Shown here piece after piece: positions 1 to 12,489 of a stretch of DNA of 64,000 bases. How positions within the stretch are numbered: the first letter of the stretch is position 1; each line of letters opens with the position of its first letter. This stretch comes from Plasmodium malariae. Its lineage: Eukaryota; Apicomplexa; Aconoidasida; Haemosporida; Plasmodiidae. The translations under genes were made by a program, and so were the position numbers. The notes under the pieces were generated by a model, which was given only the letters and a program-made list of their open reading frames with translations, did not search any database and was not told where the DNA came from. The stretch spans positions 1,844,001-1,908,000 of the forward strand of contig NC_041781.1 of NCBI RefSeq assembly GCF_900090045.1. Reading direction: 5' to 3'.

Positions 1-13
1 ATACACATATATA

Positions 14-47
<34 letters not shown>

Positions 48-503
48 TACACATATATATATATATATATATATATGTGTATATATGTGTATATATGTGT
101 ATATATGTGTATATATGTGTATATATGTGTATATATGTGTATATATATGGGTCATACATTCATCAATGAAACACTAAAAATTTTAGAAAACTACGGATAA
201 AAAAAAAGAACGTTCATAAAATATAACGGGAAGGAAAAAAAAAAAAAAAAAAAAAAAAAAATAATCAAAATGCAAAAATCCTCAGATCACTACAGGTAAA
301 ATAACATTTAATTCAGCACATATATACGTGTATATAATATATATATATATAAAGTACACGATGTACAAATAATATACATATATATACATTTACACATACA
401 AGAAAAAACATAAAAACATCCATACAAATACATATATATACTCATTCGCTCATAATATATTATATACAAACATATAATTACAAAATGATAGGTATGCTTA
501 TTT
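1..503. repeat. AT microsatellites and ETRAMP 3' flank
   Basis: The first 150 bases are simple sequence: (AT)n runs to about 70, then about seven copies of a 10-bp unit atatatgtgt to about 146. The rest is A-rich DNA with a roughly 26-A tract near 235-261 and scattered TATATA blocks. I see no gene. It is the 3' flank of the minus-strand ETRAMP-like gene that follows. Confidence 0.8.
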
Positions 504-1043
504 CTATTTTGGGATTAGGTTCGGGTTTTTCTTCCACAATTCTGATGTATTATAAAGGTTTCTAAAAACATCATATGTCATATCGGATATATGATTTTTA
601 TCAAAGCTAAGATTTCTTTTCTTGACTTCAGTTTCAATATATGACATTATATCCTTTACTTTTGGATGCTCTTTCTTACCCATTTTAAAATTTTTAGCCA
701 TATCTTTTTCTTTAAATTGATTTGTTTGCATCATAATTTCTTTTGATATTTTTTCCCGTTTTTTGGCTTCTGAATAAGCATTGAAATCATTAAAAAAAGA
801 GCCGCCATTTTTTTTTCTATAATGATAACCTATACCCGCTAATGTATTTGCAAGTATTGCTAATCCTAAAACTGCTGATGAAATGAATACTTTCTTTTTA
901 AATTCTTTCTTTTTCATATTTTTTTCAAATTCATCTAATTTTCCTTTTATATTTTTCATAATTTCATTCTTAGACATACACGGTTTAAACAAGCAGAAAG
1001 CCAACAAAAAACTAAGGAGTGCTAATGTTTTTGTAATCTTCAT
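504..1043 (-). CDS. ETRAMP-like early transcribed membrane protein
   Basis: A single-exon 179-residue protein. An N-terminal signal peptide (about residues 1-24, ending near PCMS) is followed by a short lysine-rich stretch (25-51), one transmembrane segment (about 52-74) and a charged C-terminal tail of about 105 residues. This order of signal peptide, short basic linker, membrane span and charged tail defines the ETRAMP family. Family members sit in the parasitophorous vacuole membrane with the tail facing the host cytosol; UIS3 and UIS4 are liver-stage relatives. The tail is longer than in most blood-stage ETRAMPs, nearer the UIS3 type, but I cannot assign a member. The start is the first ATG, directly before the hydrophobic core. 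It is the leftmost gene and probably marks the inner side of the subtelomere. The ETRAMP call rests on architecture and general sequence character. Confidence 0.75.
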   Translation of the reverse strand: MKITKTLALLSFLLAFCLFKPCMSKNEIMKNIKGKLDEFEKNMKKKEFKKKVFISSAVLGLAILANTLAGIGYHYRKKNGGSFFNDFNAYSEAKKREKISKEIMMQTNQFKEKDMAKNFKMGKKEHPKVKDIMSYIETEVKKRNLSFDKNHISDMTYDVFRNLYNTSELWKKNPNLIPK

Positions 1044-2365
1044 CCTGAAACATGTAAAAATGGAAGTTACTCACCATTAGATTTTTATACGTATATGCTA
1101 TTACCGTGCGGGGAGTAATACGTTCGATGTGCATAAATGCATATATTTATATGTGCGTACAATTACATATATATATATATATATATATATATGCATACGT
1201 GTATACATGCACACGTATATACACGCATACGTAGTTACATTTATTTACATATGTTTATAAAGAAATGCTCAAAAATACATCGACTCGGGTAAATTTGTGT
1301 ACCTTTCCAAATGGAACTCGACTAACAAACAATTAATAATATTTTATTTTTTAATTTAAAAAATGCGATTACTGTACCAACTCTAATTATTTAGAGGAAG
1401 CTCTTTTTTCCTTCAACGCTGAAGAGGTATAAAAATACATACATATATAAATATGCATAGAAATGCACACACAGAAATTATATACATACTCAAATATACA
1501 TATATACGTACTTTCATAAGTACATACTCATATATATATACTTATACCGTATGAAAGTATTTCTAAACTTTTATAGTTTTTCCGTACTTTCTTATTATTG
1601 CAATTTCTTGTTTAATATATGCTTATTGTATAATTTTTATTTTCTTGTTAACTTTTTCTTTTTTGTGTTTTCAAAAAATAAAAATTATTCCTGTTCGTGT
1701 TTTAACTTTTTTTTTTTTTAAAATTATACTAACTTGTGTGTTAAAGAAGAATGACTAATATTTTTATCGGGTTATTTTTCACTTTTCGCACTATTTACTA
1801 TTAAAAATTATCTAAAAAAAATGTATATTTTTTTTTTTTTCTGAAGTATGGCAAATGAAAAATTTTTATTTTTAAAAATATTTTAGATAAAAAAATTCCG
1901 TGAAAGTAAGCGTAAAATATGTACATATATATATAATTATTTTATTTATTTGTTTGTTTATTTTACTTAAATTTTTTTTTTTTTTACCTAATTATGTAAT
2001 TTTTTCATGTTATTTGAGCACTTCCTATTTTATTTTATATAGTAAAAATTACATATATGAAGGTATAATATTATTATGCAAAAAAAAGATAATTATGACG
2101 CATGTATAATGTATATTTATATAAATATTATTAAATTTATTTGTATATGAATATTACTACCTTAATATATATTATGTATATATATGTATTTTTGTTTGTC
2201 GTGCATTTAAATACAAATGGCAAAAGAAATTTTACTACGTTTCTTTGATAATAATGAAATGCTAAAATATATATAGTTAAATTTTTATGCTATTAAATAA
2301 GTATATTATAGTAAGGTATAAAGAAAGAGAATAGGAAAAAAATTAAATTGTTCCTTGCATGTAAG

Positions 2366-2451
<86 letters not shown>

Positions 2452-5212
2452 ACGTATTTATATTAATGTACATATAATTACCTTTTCATTTTAATAATAC
2501 TTCCAATATTTTTATATAGTATTATGCATTTAAAGGAACAGAATTTGTTTAGAAAAAATTGTCACGTAAGAAAAAAATATTGCATTACCTAGTATTTTTT
2601 TTTTTTATACATTTTTTTATTAAGTGTATGGTAAAATTATTTTATCTTGTAGCATTATGTAACATAAAAATTTATACCAAGGAAAAAGAGAGTTCAGTAT
2701 GAATGTTTTGAAACTTTTAAAAATTTGCTCATATTAGTGAAAAAGTAAATATATTATTATATATAAATGTATGCATTTATATACATATATATATTATAAG
2801 CAACACCTTACTGAATTAAAGTTTAAAAATTACGTAATATTTTTAGGTATTATTTTGATTTGATTATTCATGCATATTGTTCATTCGTATTTTTCATTTG
2901 TACTCTACATTTGTATTATTTTTTTGTCATATTTTGTGTTATTTATTTTTTTATATTTTTGTTATGTGCTTATCGTAGCACAATTCTCCACTGTGTTAAA
3001 ATTTTTTTTTTATAACTTTTAGGAATATAAAAATTGCTTGGAATGATTAAATTTTTTTTTTTTTTTTTTACAAAAGAAATATTAAACAGGAGACGATTAT
3101 TTCGTTGTCGACTAATCTCAATTAAATTATTAATGCTAATATGTGGGAAGAAATAAAAATAAAATGAAAAAAAAAAATATTTATATGTATTAAGTTAAAT
3201 TTTTATTCATGTATATTGTTTTAACGTCATCCTAATAACATAAAAAGGCAAAAAATGTGTAACATAAGATTATTCTTTTTTTTTAATTTTTTTTTTTCTA
3301 TTTTGCTTTTTTTTCTGCACCCGTAATATATAGGTCCATTTATATTTGTGAATAGGTGGATACCATTATTTTTTAATTTATTTTTTCGTACCGCTGTTTA
3401 ACAAAAATGCGGATAATTATGTAGTAATAAAAATAAGTAAATAAATTTAATACATTAATAAAATAAAATAAATAAATAGTTAAAATAAATGCATAAAATA
3501 AATGAATAAATAAATAGTTAAAATGCAATTAAATAAAAACTCAGTGGGCATGTATTATAACTTTTTATATGACTAGGTTTTACAATAAATGGAAAAAGTC
3601 TTTGTTTATCCTTTTTATTCGTTGTAAACAGACCTACGTCAAACATATAAGCAACGCACAAACTGCACGTGTTGCATGACAATATTTGATCAATTAATAT
3701 TACTTACATAATGTGTATAAGGGCGTATAAAAAATTTATTTTGTAAAAATGCACTTTAAATATTCAAGTTGGCCATATAATTATACGCTTATATAAGTGT
3801 AATGAAATGAATTTAACTTTATTCAGAAATAATTGATGTAGCGATAAGAGGAAACGATTTTATTGTATATTTTGTTATATATAATATTACTATTATATTA
3901 TAAAAATGAGTATAACTGCATTATGAAAAGGAGGAAATTTTACTTTGTCTGATAGGAGAACATACGTGAGAGATTTCTTTTGATTGTTAATAATAGTTGG
4001 TGCATAATCTTAAATATGTTTATTATGTTTTCGAAAATAAATGTATAGATCATTTGCTTTTGCGTAAGGATCGTTGTACCATTTGTTATGAACGTGTTTT
4101 CTTTACATTGAGGAAAAAGGGTATATATATATATATATATATGTACATACCAGTACGTATGAACTTAAGAATCTATTTGTACATTATATATGGGAAAAAG
4201 TAAATACGATTGCAAAATTCCCATTTTTCTTAAAATTTTTTTTCCTTTTATAGTTGTGCCTGGAACGCGCATATATAATAATATTTACATAATTACATAC
4301 ATACATTACATATATATATAATTACATTATTACACAATTTGATATTTTGCAGTAAATGAAATGCCCACACACTTTTCTCTTTAAATTGTTCTTATAAAGT
4401 TTAATTTATATAACTCGTAAGGCGATAATTACATTATCAAAATGAAATTTTAATACAACATGGGTTTATTATTATTTTTCTAATTATGTTGAAAATGTTT
4501 AATGAATAAATTTATAGTTTTCAAAAATAATCCCTTAAAATATTATTTTACTTTACTAAGCTATGTAAATTTGCAATTAAAAAATCAAAAAACGCACTTC
4601 AAAATTAGGTAATATTAAAACTCTTTACATAAAGAAAACAAAGTAAAAACAAAAATAAAAAATAACAAAAAATAAAAAATATGTATACAAATATATATAT
4701 TTGTGTACATATAAAACATATATAAACATCACAAAAAAAAAAAAAAAAAAAAAAAAAAATTTACAATAAAAGGAGCATTAACCTGTTAATGTAAATATAA
4801 ATCCAAATGAATAGAGCAAACGGTACAAATTTTTCGATTTTTTAGGTCATTTGTATGTATATATATACATATATAACAAAATGAGAACAACAAAAATTTT
4901 TGAAAGGCATAATTTTATTTTCTAAAACGGAGTTACATATAATATTATTTACAAGAACAAATATGAATATATTTATTACTCATACATGCAATACATACAC
5001 ACGTACATGTATATATATATGCAACATCACATGAATAATACAATTATTGTGAAGTTAAAAACAAACTAATATTATTAACTAGTTAAACACATATATTAAT
5101 TTAATATATAATATATATAAACTGTACGAATTTTTCCTTTTTTATATTTTTAGTATACAATTTTTAAAAAATCCTAGAACAAAGTACTTTATTAAATTGT
5201 TTTCCCAATCCC
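1044..5212. other. Long AT-rich intergenic region, no gene seen
   Basis: About 4.2 kb upstream of the ETRAMP-like gene. It contains an (AT)36-type run (2369-2440), poly(dT) tracts near 3050-3070 and 3280-3300, imperfect AAATAAATAGTTAAAAT repeats near 3425-3535, and a poly(A) tract near 4733-4760. The open frames here, for example 1900-2109 and 3997-4203 on the plus strand, are low-complexity hydrophobic strings without family features. The ETRAMP promoter should lie just above 1043, but I can name no motif in it. Confidence 0.6.
2369..2440. repeat. (AT)n microsatellite
   Basis: An almost pure AT dinucleotide run of about 70 bp, one of the longest in the window. Similar shorter runs occur near 8455-8492, 11001-11045, 18007-18058, 22277-22312 and 25629-25662. 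Confidence 0.9.
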
Positions 5213-5376
5213 CACTACTACTATAACTACCGCTTCTATTACTACTATAACTACCGCTTCTATTACTACTATAACTACCGCTTCTATTACTACTACTATA
5301 ACTACCGCTTCTATTACTACTTCTATTACTACCGCTTCTATTACTACTTCTATTACTACCGCTTCTATTACTACCA
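5213..5376. repeat. 24/27-bp minisatellite, coding-like
   Basis: A tandem array of units of the form attactactataactaccgc plus ttct, with a variant carrying an extra trinucleotide and another reading attactacttctattactaccgcttct. Because units are multiples of three bases, reading frames stay open across the array: one minus-strand frame reads repeated VVIEA, another reads S-N-R-S-G repeats and runs on in frame to about residue GDWENNLIKYF and a stop. Neither frame has a credible start, since stops sit just upstream. It lies about 180 bp past the stop codon of the tryptophan-rich gene on the same strand. It may be a lost 3' exon or only a microsatellite derived from coding sequence. Confidence 0.8.
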
Positions 5377-5553
5377 CATTACTACACTTCTCTTTTTCGC
5401 CTTGTGGCACTTCTTACCATATGTGTGAAAAACAAAATTATCCTCAAATATATGCTTAGAATAAATGATATGCTAATAATTCATTCAAATAAACACATAA
5501 AAAACATAATATACTCTTTTCTACTTAGGGGAAGGAGGAGTGCGTTTTGTATT

Positions 5554-6552
5554 TCACATTTGTAGTAGTTCTTCATCATAATCTTCCCACGTTTCGGTAA
5601 CATACTGCAAAAAGAATTCAAAGTCCTTTCTTGCCCATGTTAACCAAATATTTACAATATGTTCTTTATCATTCAAAGAAAGGGAAGATTCGTTTAAGTC
5701 AAGAGTTATGTATGCATGTACTTTTCGTAAATATTTAGCCCATTCCTTATTCCACATATCATTTTTCCAACTTTCATCCATATCTTTTGTTACAATATAA
5801 AATTCTTCTTCCATCTCTCTTACTGTTTGTTTCCATGTTTCCGATGTACTTCCACACAATCTATTTAATTTCTCCATATATTCCGGATCATTTTTATCCT
5901 CTGAGTGTAATTCTTTATCTTCTTCATTTTCTTCATCTTTTAATGTTAAAACAAAATCATGTTTCCATGTATCATTATTATTTGGCTCTTGTTCAGCTAT
6001 TATTCTTCCATGTGGTATATTTAAGCCATGCTCAGATATAATATTTCCTATACTCGTTTCATTCACATCAGAATTACTGCATAGAAGAAGTGGAAAGCAT
6101 TAAACTGTTTTATAATAACAAAAAAAAAAAAAAAAAAAAGGAGGGAAAGTACAATAGAAAAAAGGAAAAAAAGCTTATTAATGGTATTACTATCATTCAT
6201 TTTATTTGAGCAGGTAAGGTAAATACGCGAAACAAATTCGCCAGAATGAAATAACAGATAAACATTTACCAATACTAAAAGACATACACATAAAGCCATA
6301 GGCGTACACATGCACATATACCCATACATGTACACATATATGCAACTTATGAGGGTTCTTTTTTTACTTGGTTTCCGGGGATTTACGAACACTCCATATT
6401 ATAGCACATACGGAAATAAACTTGGCAAAATGAACTATTACATTTTTATAATTATTGTTTGATTTCACAAGTGAAGCCCTTTTATTATTTCTTTCATTTC
6501 CTATGCTTCTTCTACTGTTCTCAAGAGAGAATGACTTATTGAATTGAGCCAT
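5554..6552 (-). CDS. Tryptophan-rich exported-type protein (TRAg-like), two exons
   Basis: Rebuilt as two exons on the minus strand: exon 1 is 6552-6368 (ATG at 6552) and exon 2 is 6076-5554. The 291-bp intron starts GTAAAA and ends GCAG; exon 1 leaves 2 bases and exon 2 supplies 1, so the phase fits. The product is 235 residues. A recessed hydrophobic segment (about 37-54) follows a basic, serine-rich start, as in many exported Plasmodium proteins. RIIAE at about 86-90 resembles a PEXEL export motif with Ile in place of Leu. Residues 95-235 are acidic and rich in Trp (TWKH, TWKQ, SWKND, MWNKEW, NIWLTWARKDF, TWEDY). Spaced tryptophans with a recessed signal suggest the tryptophan-rich antigen family (Pv-fam-a/TRAg), exported or merozoite-associated proteins, but this domain is shorter and I cannot align it with confidence. 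A diverged PHIST-like protein is an alternative. Confidence 0.7.
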
Positions 6553-7056
6553 TTTTAACAACAGATATTTTATTATATATATATATTATTAAATATATGA
6601 TATATATGTCAAAGAGTAATGTCTATTTTACTGTTATACAAAAAAAATAATATACTAGGTCCAACAAAAAATACAATATTAACATTCAAAAACTGTTCAC
6701 TTCAATTTTTTCTTGTTAATTATAAAACAGTTACAAAATACATCATAAAATATATTTCTTTTTTTATTCTATTTATTTATTTTTATTTTTATTTTTCCTT
6801 TTATACAGAACCATAATATTTTACTAATTTTCTAATTAAGATTAAATAAGCCAGAAAAAAAAAAATACATTAAAAATTAATAATACAAATTTAAAATCCA
6901 CAAAAAACAAATATTGAACTAAAAGATAACAAAAAATTAGAGCAAATGTAGCAAAATGACAAATTTTCTCAAGAGTATGTAAGTTATTACTTCTTAGAAT
7001 TTCTTACTAGCTAGACTATAAAAATAAATATTCTTATTATTACAAGTATGCATAAG

Positions 7057-7088
<32 letters not shown>

Positions 7089-8450
7089 CATAGAAGAATT
7101 ATATAAGTAGTTCAATAAAAGAAAAATAAAATAAACGGAAATATAGTTCATCATATAAACATAAACATTTTATAATAACAAAATATCAGTTAACTTCTAT
7201 ATTTTTCTCAATAACACTTCACAAATCATATTTTTTTTAAATATAAATTCTATAATGTTTTTTGTTATTTTTATTATTTTTTATTCTTTTATTCCTTAAC
7301 ACGTACAATAATATTATTTACATTCTATATATTATACAAATAATGTATGTAAATTTTTTCTTTTTTTTGAATAAAATAAAAATATAGTTAATTTTCACAT
7401 TTTAAATAAAATATTATAATAAAACAAAAATTACTTGAATACAACTTTTTAATTTTTTATACATAAAACATGCAAAATTACGCTTTTGCTTAAGATTTTT
7501 ATATATACTATTATTATATTATTATATTATTATTATATTATTATATTATTTTACATAGTATTACATATATTATATATATATTATATATAATTAAAATTTT
7601 ATATGAATTTAATGTAAGAGAAAAAAAAAAGCAAGCCATTTAATTTTAATAAACTATTTTACAGCAAATAACACTAAAAAATATATATATATAATATGGT
7701 TGAAAATTGGATTATTAAAAGATATTTTATACATATTATTAAGTTTTACAATTTATTTTATTAGAAAGGAACCAATAAATGTATAAATATTATAATATAT
7801 ATCATATACATCGATGAATTTATATATATAATATATTATAGAAATCCTATATCTAATGAAAAAATAAAACCAAGTTTATTTTTTTACTTATTATATATAT
7901 ATATATATATAATAACAAGAAAAATTCCTCTATATATTTTTTTCCTTTTACTTGAAATTTCGACTTTTTATATGAGACCTATAACTATATTACCCCTTGC
8001 ATTATTAGCTTAATATTATTTTTCACAACTGCTATTACTAGTATTAATACTTACTAGTAAAACTATACATAAATAAAATCAGTTTTCTGTATACATAATA
8101 TATGTATTGCGTTTTTGAAGTAGTTAATATGCACAGTAATAAAAAGTAGTTACATGTTAATTACATAAAGGATAGAAGTTTTGAAAGAAAAATAAATACA
8201 TTATTAGGTACAGCATACAAAATGTATATGTATATATATAATTTTTAAATTGTTAATAAAAATATGTAGAAAATTATTTTAAGTCTATTTTTCCTAGAAA
8301 TTATATTTAAATAACTATTATTATATATGTTATTAAATCTATTATGGGGGAAAAAAAAGAAAATTAAAACCTATTGTTATCATAGAATAACTTAATAAAA
8401 ATATTCTGCTTTTGTATGCCAAAGTTTTTAGAAATATATACATATATACT

Positions 8451-8499
<49 letters not shown>

Positions 8500-9801
8500 T
8501 ATAAGCATTTTTCTATTAATATCACTTTTTTGGAAATAATTGTAAAATTAAATAAAAAAACAAATTTAGAAGAAAATCCTAAATATTTGAATATGTTTGT
8601 AATTTAGGAAAATAATGATTATTTTAAATAATAAAATAGTAAGGGGTAAAAAAAAAAAAATTATTTTTGCGATTAATTCAAAATGGATTTTAATCAGCAT
8701 TTAAGTATTTATTAATATATAAATGGTATATGCATACATATATATATATTATCCAAGTAATAATAGTCTTTCAAGGGAGGTATTAAAATGCCTTATTACA
8801 GAGATTAAATTTTGCATTTTTCATAAAAAGAGGGTAATATTTACATTTTTTTTTTCCTAAAAAAGATAGAAACGAAAAGGAAAACATTAATTTTTCGTTG
8901 AAAATATAAAATTTTTAACTTATTTTATGTTCTTAACCGCTTTACTTACGAAATTTTAAGAATAAATTTAACTTTTTAAGTCTGAGAAAATTCCATGCTA
9001 TACATATATAGATATAAGTAAAATGGAAGTATGTGAATATGAAACAGTTGAACGTTTTATATTAATCCACCCCTTTAGTTTTTTTTTTTTAATGGTATAT
9101 GAAAAAATGAAAGTATTAATGAGAAAAATGCAAATTTATCATTTGTACGTTTGTCTTTTTGGAATTTGCATTATTTATGATTTCATTTATTATTTTTTCG
9201 AACAAAATTACGCAATCCTTTATGTAAATATTTTATAAGCATATAATGAGTGTATGTTTATCGCATCCTACTAGATAAGCACCAGACAGCTATCGTATTC
9301 ATTTTTGTAACATACTACGAACAATAACTTAGAATGAATGAAGTTCACCTATTGAGCAGTGAGTTACGGTTATAAGAAATTGCTTTTTATTTTTGACATA
9401 TAAAAAGAGGACACTTGAATTGTTTATACACTATTCCTTATCTTCTTTTTAGCTGTTCCTGTTTTTAATTGTGTACAATATTCTTGTTTATTGTAATTTA
9501 TGCTTATCGAGGCGAGTAACATTTTACCTTTTACTTTTTAATTTATCCAAAAGGTGTATAAAAATTGCTACTTTGTGTTCTTTTTGTTTAAAGTAGTACG
9601 AAAATTACTCAACCTATTGATTTTATTTGTAACCTTATATGTACTAATAGTGTGAAAATACATATCTTCAAGGGTGTACTATATTCTAAAGATTTATGAA
9701 TAAGAATTATTAGTAGTAAGATTAAATCAAAATGTACCTTAATTCTTTAGTAACTCATCCTATCCATGTCTTATTTAATCCTCAAAATATTTTTGTTACA
9801 T
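6553..9801. other. AT-rich intergenic region
   Basis: About 3.2 kb upstream of the tryptophan-rich gene. It holds TA/ATT simple repeats (7040-7083, 7505-7550, 8455-8492) and several poly(A) and poly(T) tracts. The frame at 9023-9238 on the plus strand is low-complexity and hydrophobic with no family character. From about 9240 rightward the base composition becomes more complex, which fits decayed coding DNA continuing into the next feature, but I can read nothing specific there. Confidence 0.5.
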
Positions 9802-10249
9802 TCATTTATGAAAATAGTTAGCTGCATTTGACAATTCTATGTAGAGATCATAGCTTGTCTTAAGGGGCACTGTTATAAAATCATTAATAATTTTAAAAGT
9901 TTTTATGAAGTATTTCGTTTCGTTAGAAAAGTTTACAGAATTGTTATTTGTTTTAGAATGTTCTATATAATCATCATTTAGATTAGAAAATTGTGTAATT
10001 TTACAATTTTGAAATTTTATAAATTTATAATTTAATTAATTTTGTGTAAGCAGGTTAAGCTAAAAATTGGCTAGCTGCGATAGACTATTCATCAGAATTG
10101 CTGACATTGCATATAAAATTCACATACGATTTGTTTTTAGCTTTTAAATTATTTTCAGAAAATTGCTTATAATAACTTTCCTTAAAAAAACTCCCCTTAA
10201 GAATGAATCATTATATATATTGATTAATTCGTCTAACTTTAGAAATGTG

Positions 10250-10280
<31 letters not shown>

Positions 10281-10762
10281 AAAACACAGATATACTCTTT
10301 CAAACATAAAAATATGAACACCTAAAAGAGGATAAAATATTATCTCAAATAACATAAATGTTCAAGTAATATATAATGAGTAAAAAAATCGAGTTCAAAT
10401 TGGAGTACTACATAAATGATATTTTAGTGTTACATTTGGGATATGAACTTGATCATATTTCTTAACAAGTTCATAAATTTTGGAGGGTTTGAACAATATT
10501 ATTGTCAAAATGGTTTGTGAATTGGTCAGTTAATTAGGAACTGCATTTGGTACTATATGTGATACTACCATTTGTTATTATATTTTTTATCTTATCTGCT
10601 TACGTACTTTTTAATATATTTTTTAATGTAATTTTTTATATATTTTTTTAATGCATTTTTTAACGTATTTGTTATTGTATTTTTTTTTATTTAATTACCC
10701 ATTTTGCTTATTATCTTCTACATAAGCCTTAAGATGATCATACTTATCCATTTCTTCAAACA
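9802..10762 (-). pseudogene. Decayed coding relic, unclassified
   Basis: The minus strand carries coding-like peptide segments broken by stops and frameshifts. In coding order they include FEEMDKYDHLKAYVEDNKQNG (ending at a stop near 10695), a segment KIYELVKKYDQVHIPNVTLK near 10400-10500, a segment with KNKSYVNFICNVSNSDE near 10090-10160, and a 77-codon open stretch without ATG at 10035-9802 containing KYFIKTFKIINDF and YDLYIELSNAANYFHK. Composition is clearly more protein-like than the flanks. The amphipathic, Lys/Asn/Tyr-rich character would suit a large merozoite antigen such as a reticulocyte-binding-protein relative, but no diagnostic motif supports that. It is most likely a dead gene between the tryptophan-rich and PHIST genes. 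Confidence 0.45.
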
Positions 10763-10998
10763 AAGACTAGTACACCCATAAAAAAAAAACAAAAACAACA
10801 AATGGTATAAACTGTTGTACAACACAACGGACTAATTTACTCTTTTATTTTAGTTAAAAAGAAGAATCCCTAACTATTATTACTACAATGTAGAAATAAA
10901 AAGAGGTTGTATTATTTAATAATTTTTTAGAGGTTTCGTTCATTCATTCTTAATACATAAACGCTAACAATTAAAAAAAAGAAGAAACTTACCACATA

Positions 10999-11054
<56 letters not shown>

Positions 11055-11091
11055 ACCTTCATAATTGTATATATGTATATTTGTATAAATG

Positions 11092-11123
<32 letters not shown>

Positions 11124-12328
11124 CATTTAACTAATCGCATAATTTGAAGAAAGACCCCTAAAAATGAGAAGTTCAAAAGAAATTTAAAAAAATTAACATG
11201 CAAGTTTATATATATATATATATATACTATTAACGCAAAAAAAAAAAAAAAAAATTGTATCCTTTTTATTATGTTATTTAAAAAATATATATCATTAGAA
11301 ATTAATATATTTATACGTAAAAATATTTTAACTGTCATAAGATGATTAAACTGTTGAAATTGTATGAATTATATTTTTTGTCTCAACCTTTTTTTTTTCT
11401 TAGAATCTAATATAAACTGATATTAAATAAAAAAGGAATAATTCTGTGATGGGTAGAGTTTTTTCATTGTACATAATATATATAATGCTGACGTTAAGAT
11501 GAAGAAAAATAAATTACAAAACATATTTTCTTTAAAAATTATATAATTATTTCTTATAAGAATAAAACTATGGATTTGCAGTAGTTTTATCGTTAACAGT
11601 TAATTATCTACTTTTTTAGGTTTTAATTTAAAAAAAAAAAAATGAGATTCTTTGTTTTTTGAAAATAGCTATATATGTATTTTAAGCTTCATGATTATTT
11701 TATTATTATTTTAGTTACCTTTATGGCATATTAAATATATATATATATATGTGGTAGATGTGTTAATTTAACAAAACGTTTTTAGGCATTTTTTATGAAT
11801 ACATTTATTTTTTTATATTTCTCTTTTTTTTTTTTTTTTTTTTTGAATTATGTAGAATAGTTTTTAAAATATTTTTATAAGTTTTTTCTTCCTCTGTTTA
11901 TGTGTTGCTTTTTTTTTTTTTTTACCTTTTATTATTTTTTTATTATATTTTTTTTTATTTCTTCCCGCCCTTCTGAATATAGATGAACTAGACAAATGAG
12001 TGAAAAGTTGTGCTTATTCTAACATATAGTTGCAAACAAAAAAAAAAAAAAAAAAAAAAATACTCTTAGCTGTAGTTGGGTAATATAAATATTAACGTTA
12101 CTTAATTAGGCGCATATCTTTTCTTATAATTCACAAGAATGTGTATATACAAATATATGTGCATATATGTATATAAAAAATAAATTAGTATAAACAAACG
12201 CAAGATTAGGGAAGAAATTAAAATTTGCCTTTATCAGTAATTATTCCTTATGGGAATATGGTAAAAGGGAAAACTTGTATTAAAAAAAATTATTCAGACG
12301 GATAAATATTAAAACATATAGTTTTTTT
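10763..12328. other. AT-rich intergenic region upstream of the PHIST gene
   Basis: Contains (AT)n runs near 11001-11045 and 11205-11226 and many homopolymer tracts (11821-11844 T, 11907-11924 T, 12040-12060 A). The minus-strand frame at 11123-11338 spans TA repeats and is not a gene. The PHIST promoter should lie in the last kilobase, but no recognisable motif can be named. Confidence 0.55.
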
Positions 12329-12457
12329 ATGGCTTTGTTTAGTGGAATAGTTCTTTTATTGTTCCATATCTTGTTACAAGTATAACAATTTTAAACATTT
12401 GTCAATATATGTACACATATACATATTTAGGGAAATTTTTTTTTCTTTTTCTTTTTG

Positions 12458-12489
<32 letters not shown>

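Noticed and set aside
5192..5410. 72-codon minus-strand frame made of VVIEA repeats
   Set aside because: It begins at a GTG within non-coding sequence and is a reading of the minisatellite; other frames of the same array are equally open.
9023..9238. Plus-strand 71-codon frame
   Set aside because: Phe/Tyr/Ile-rich with a T-run inside it and no conserved feature; typical chance frame in AT-rich DNA.
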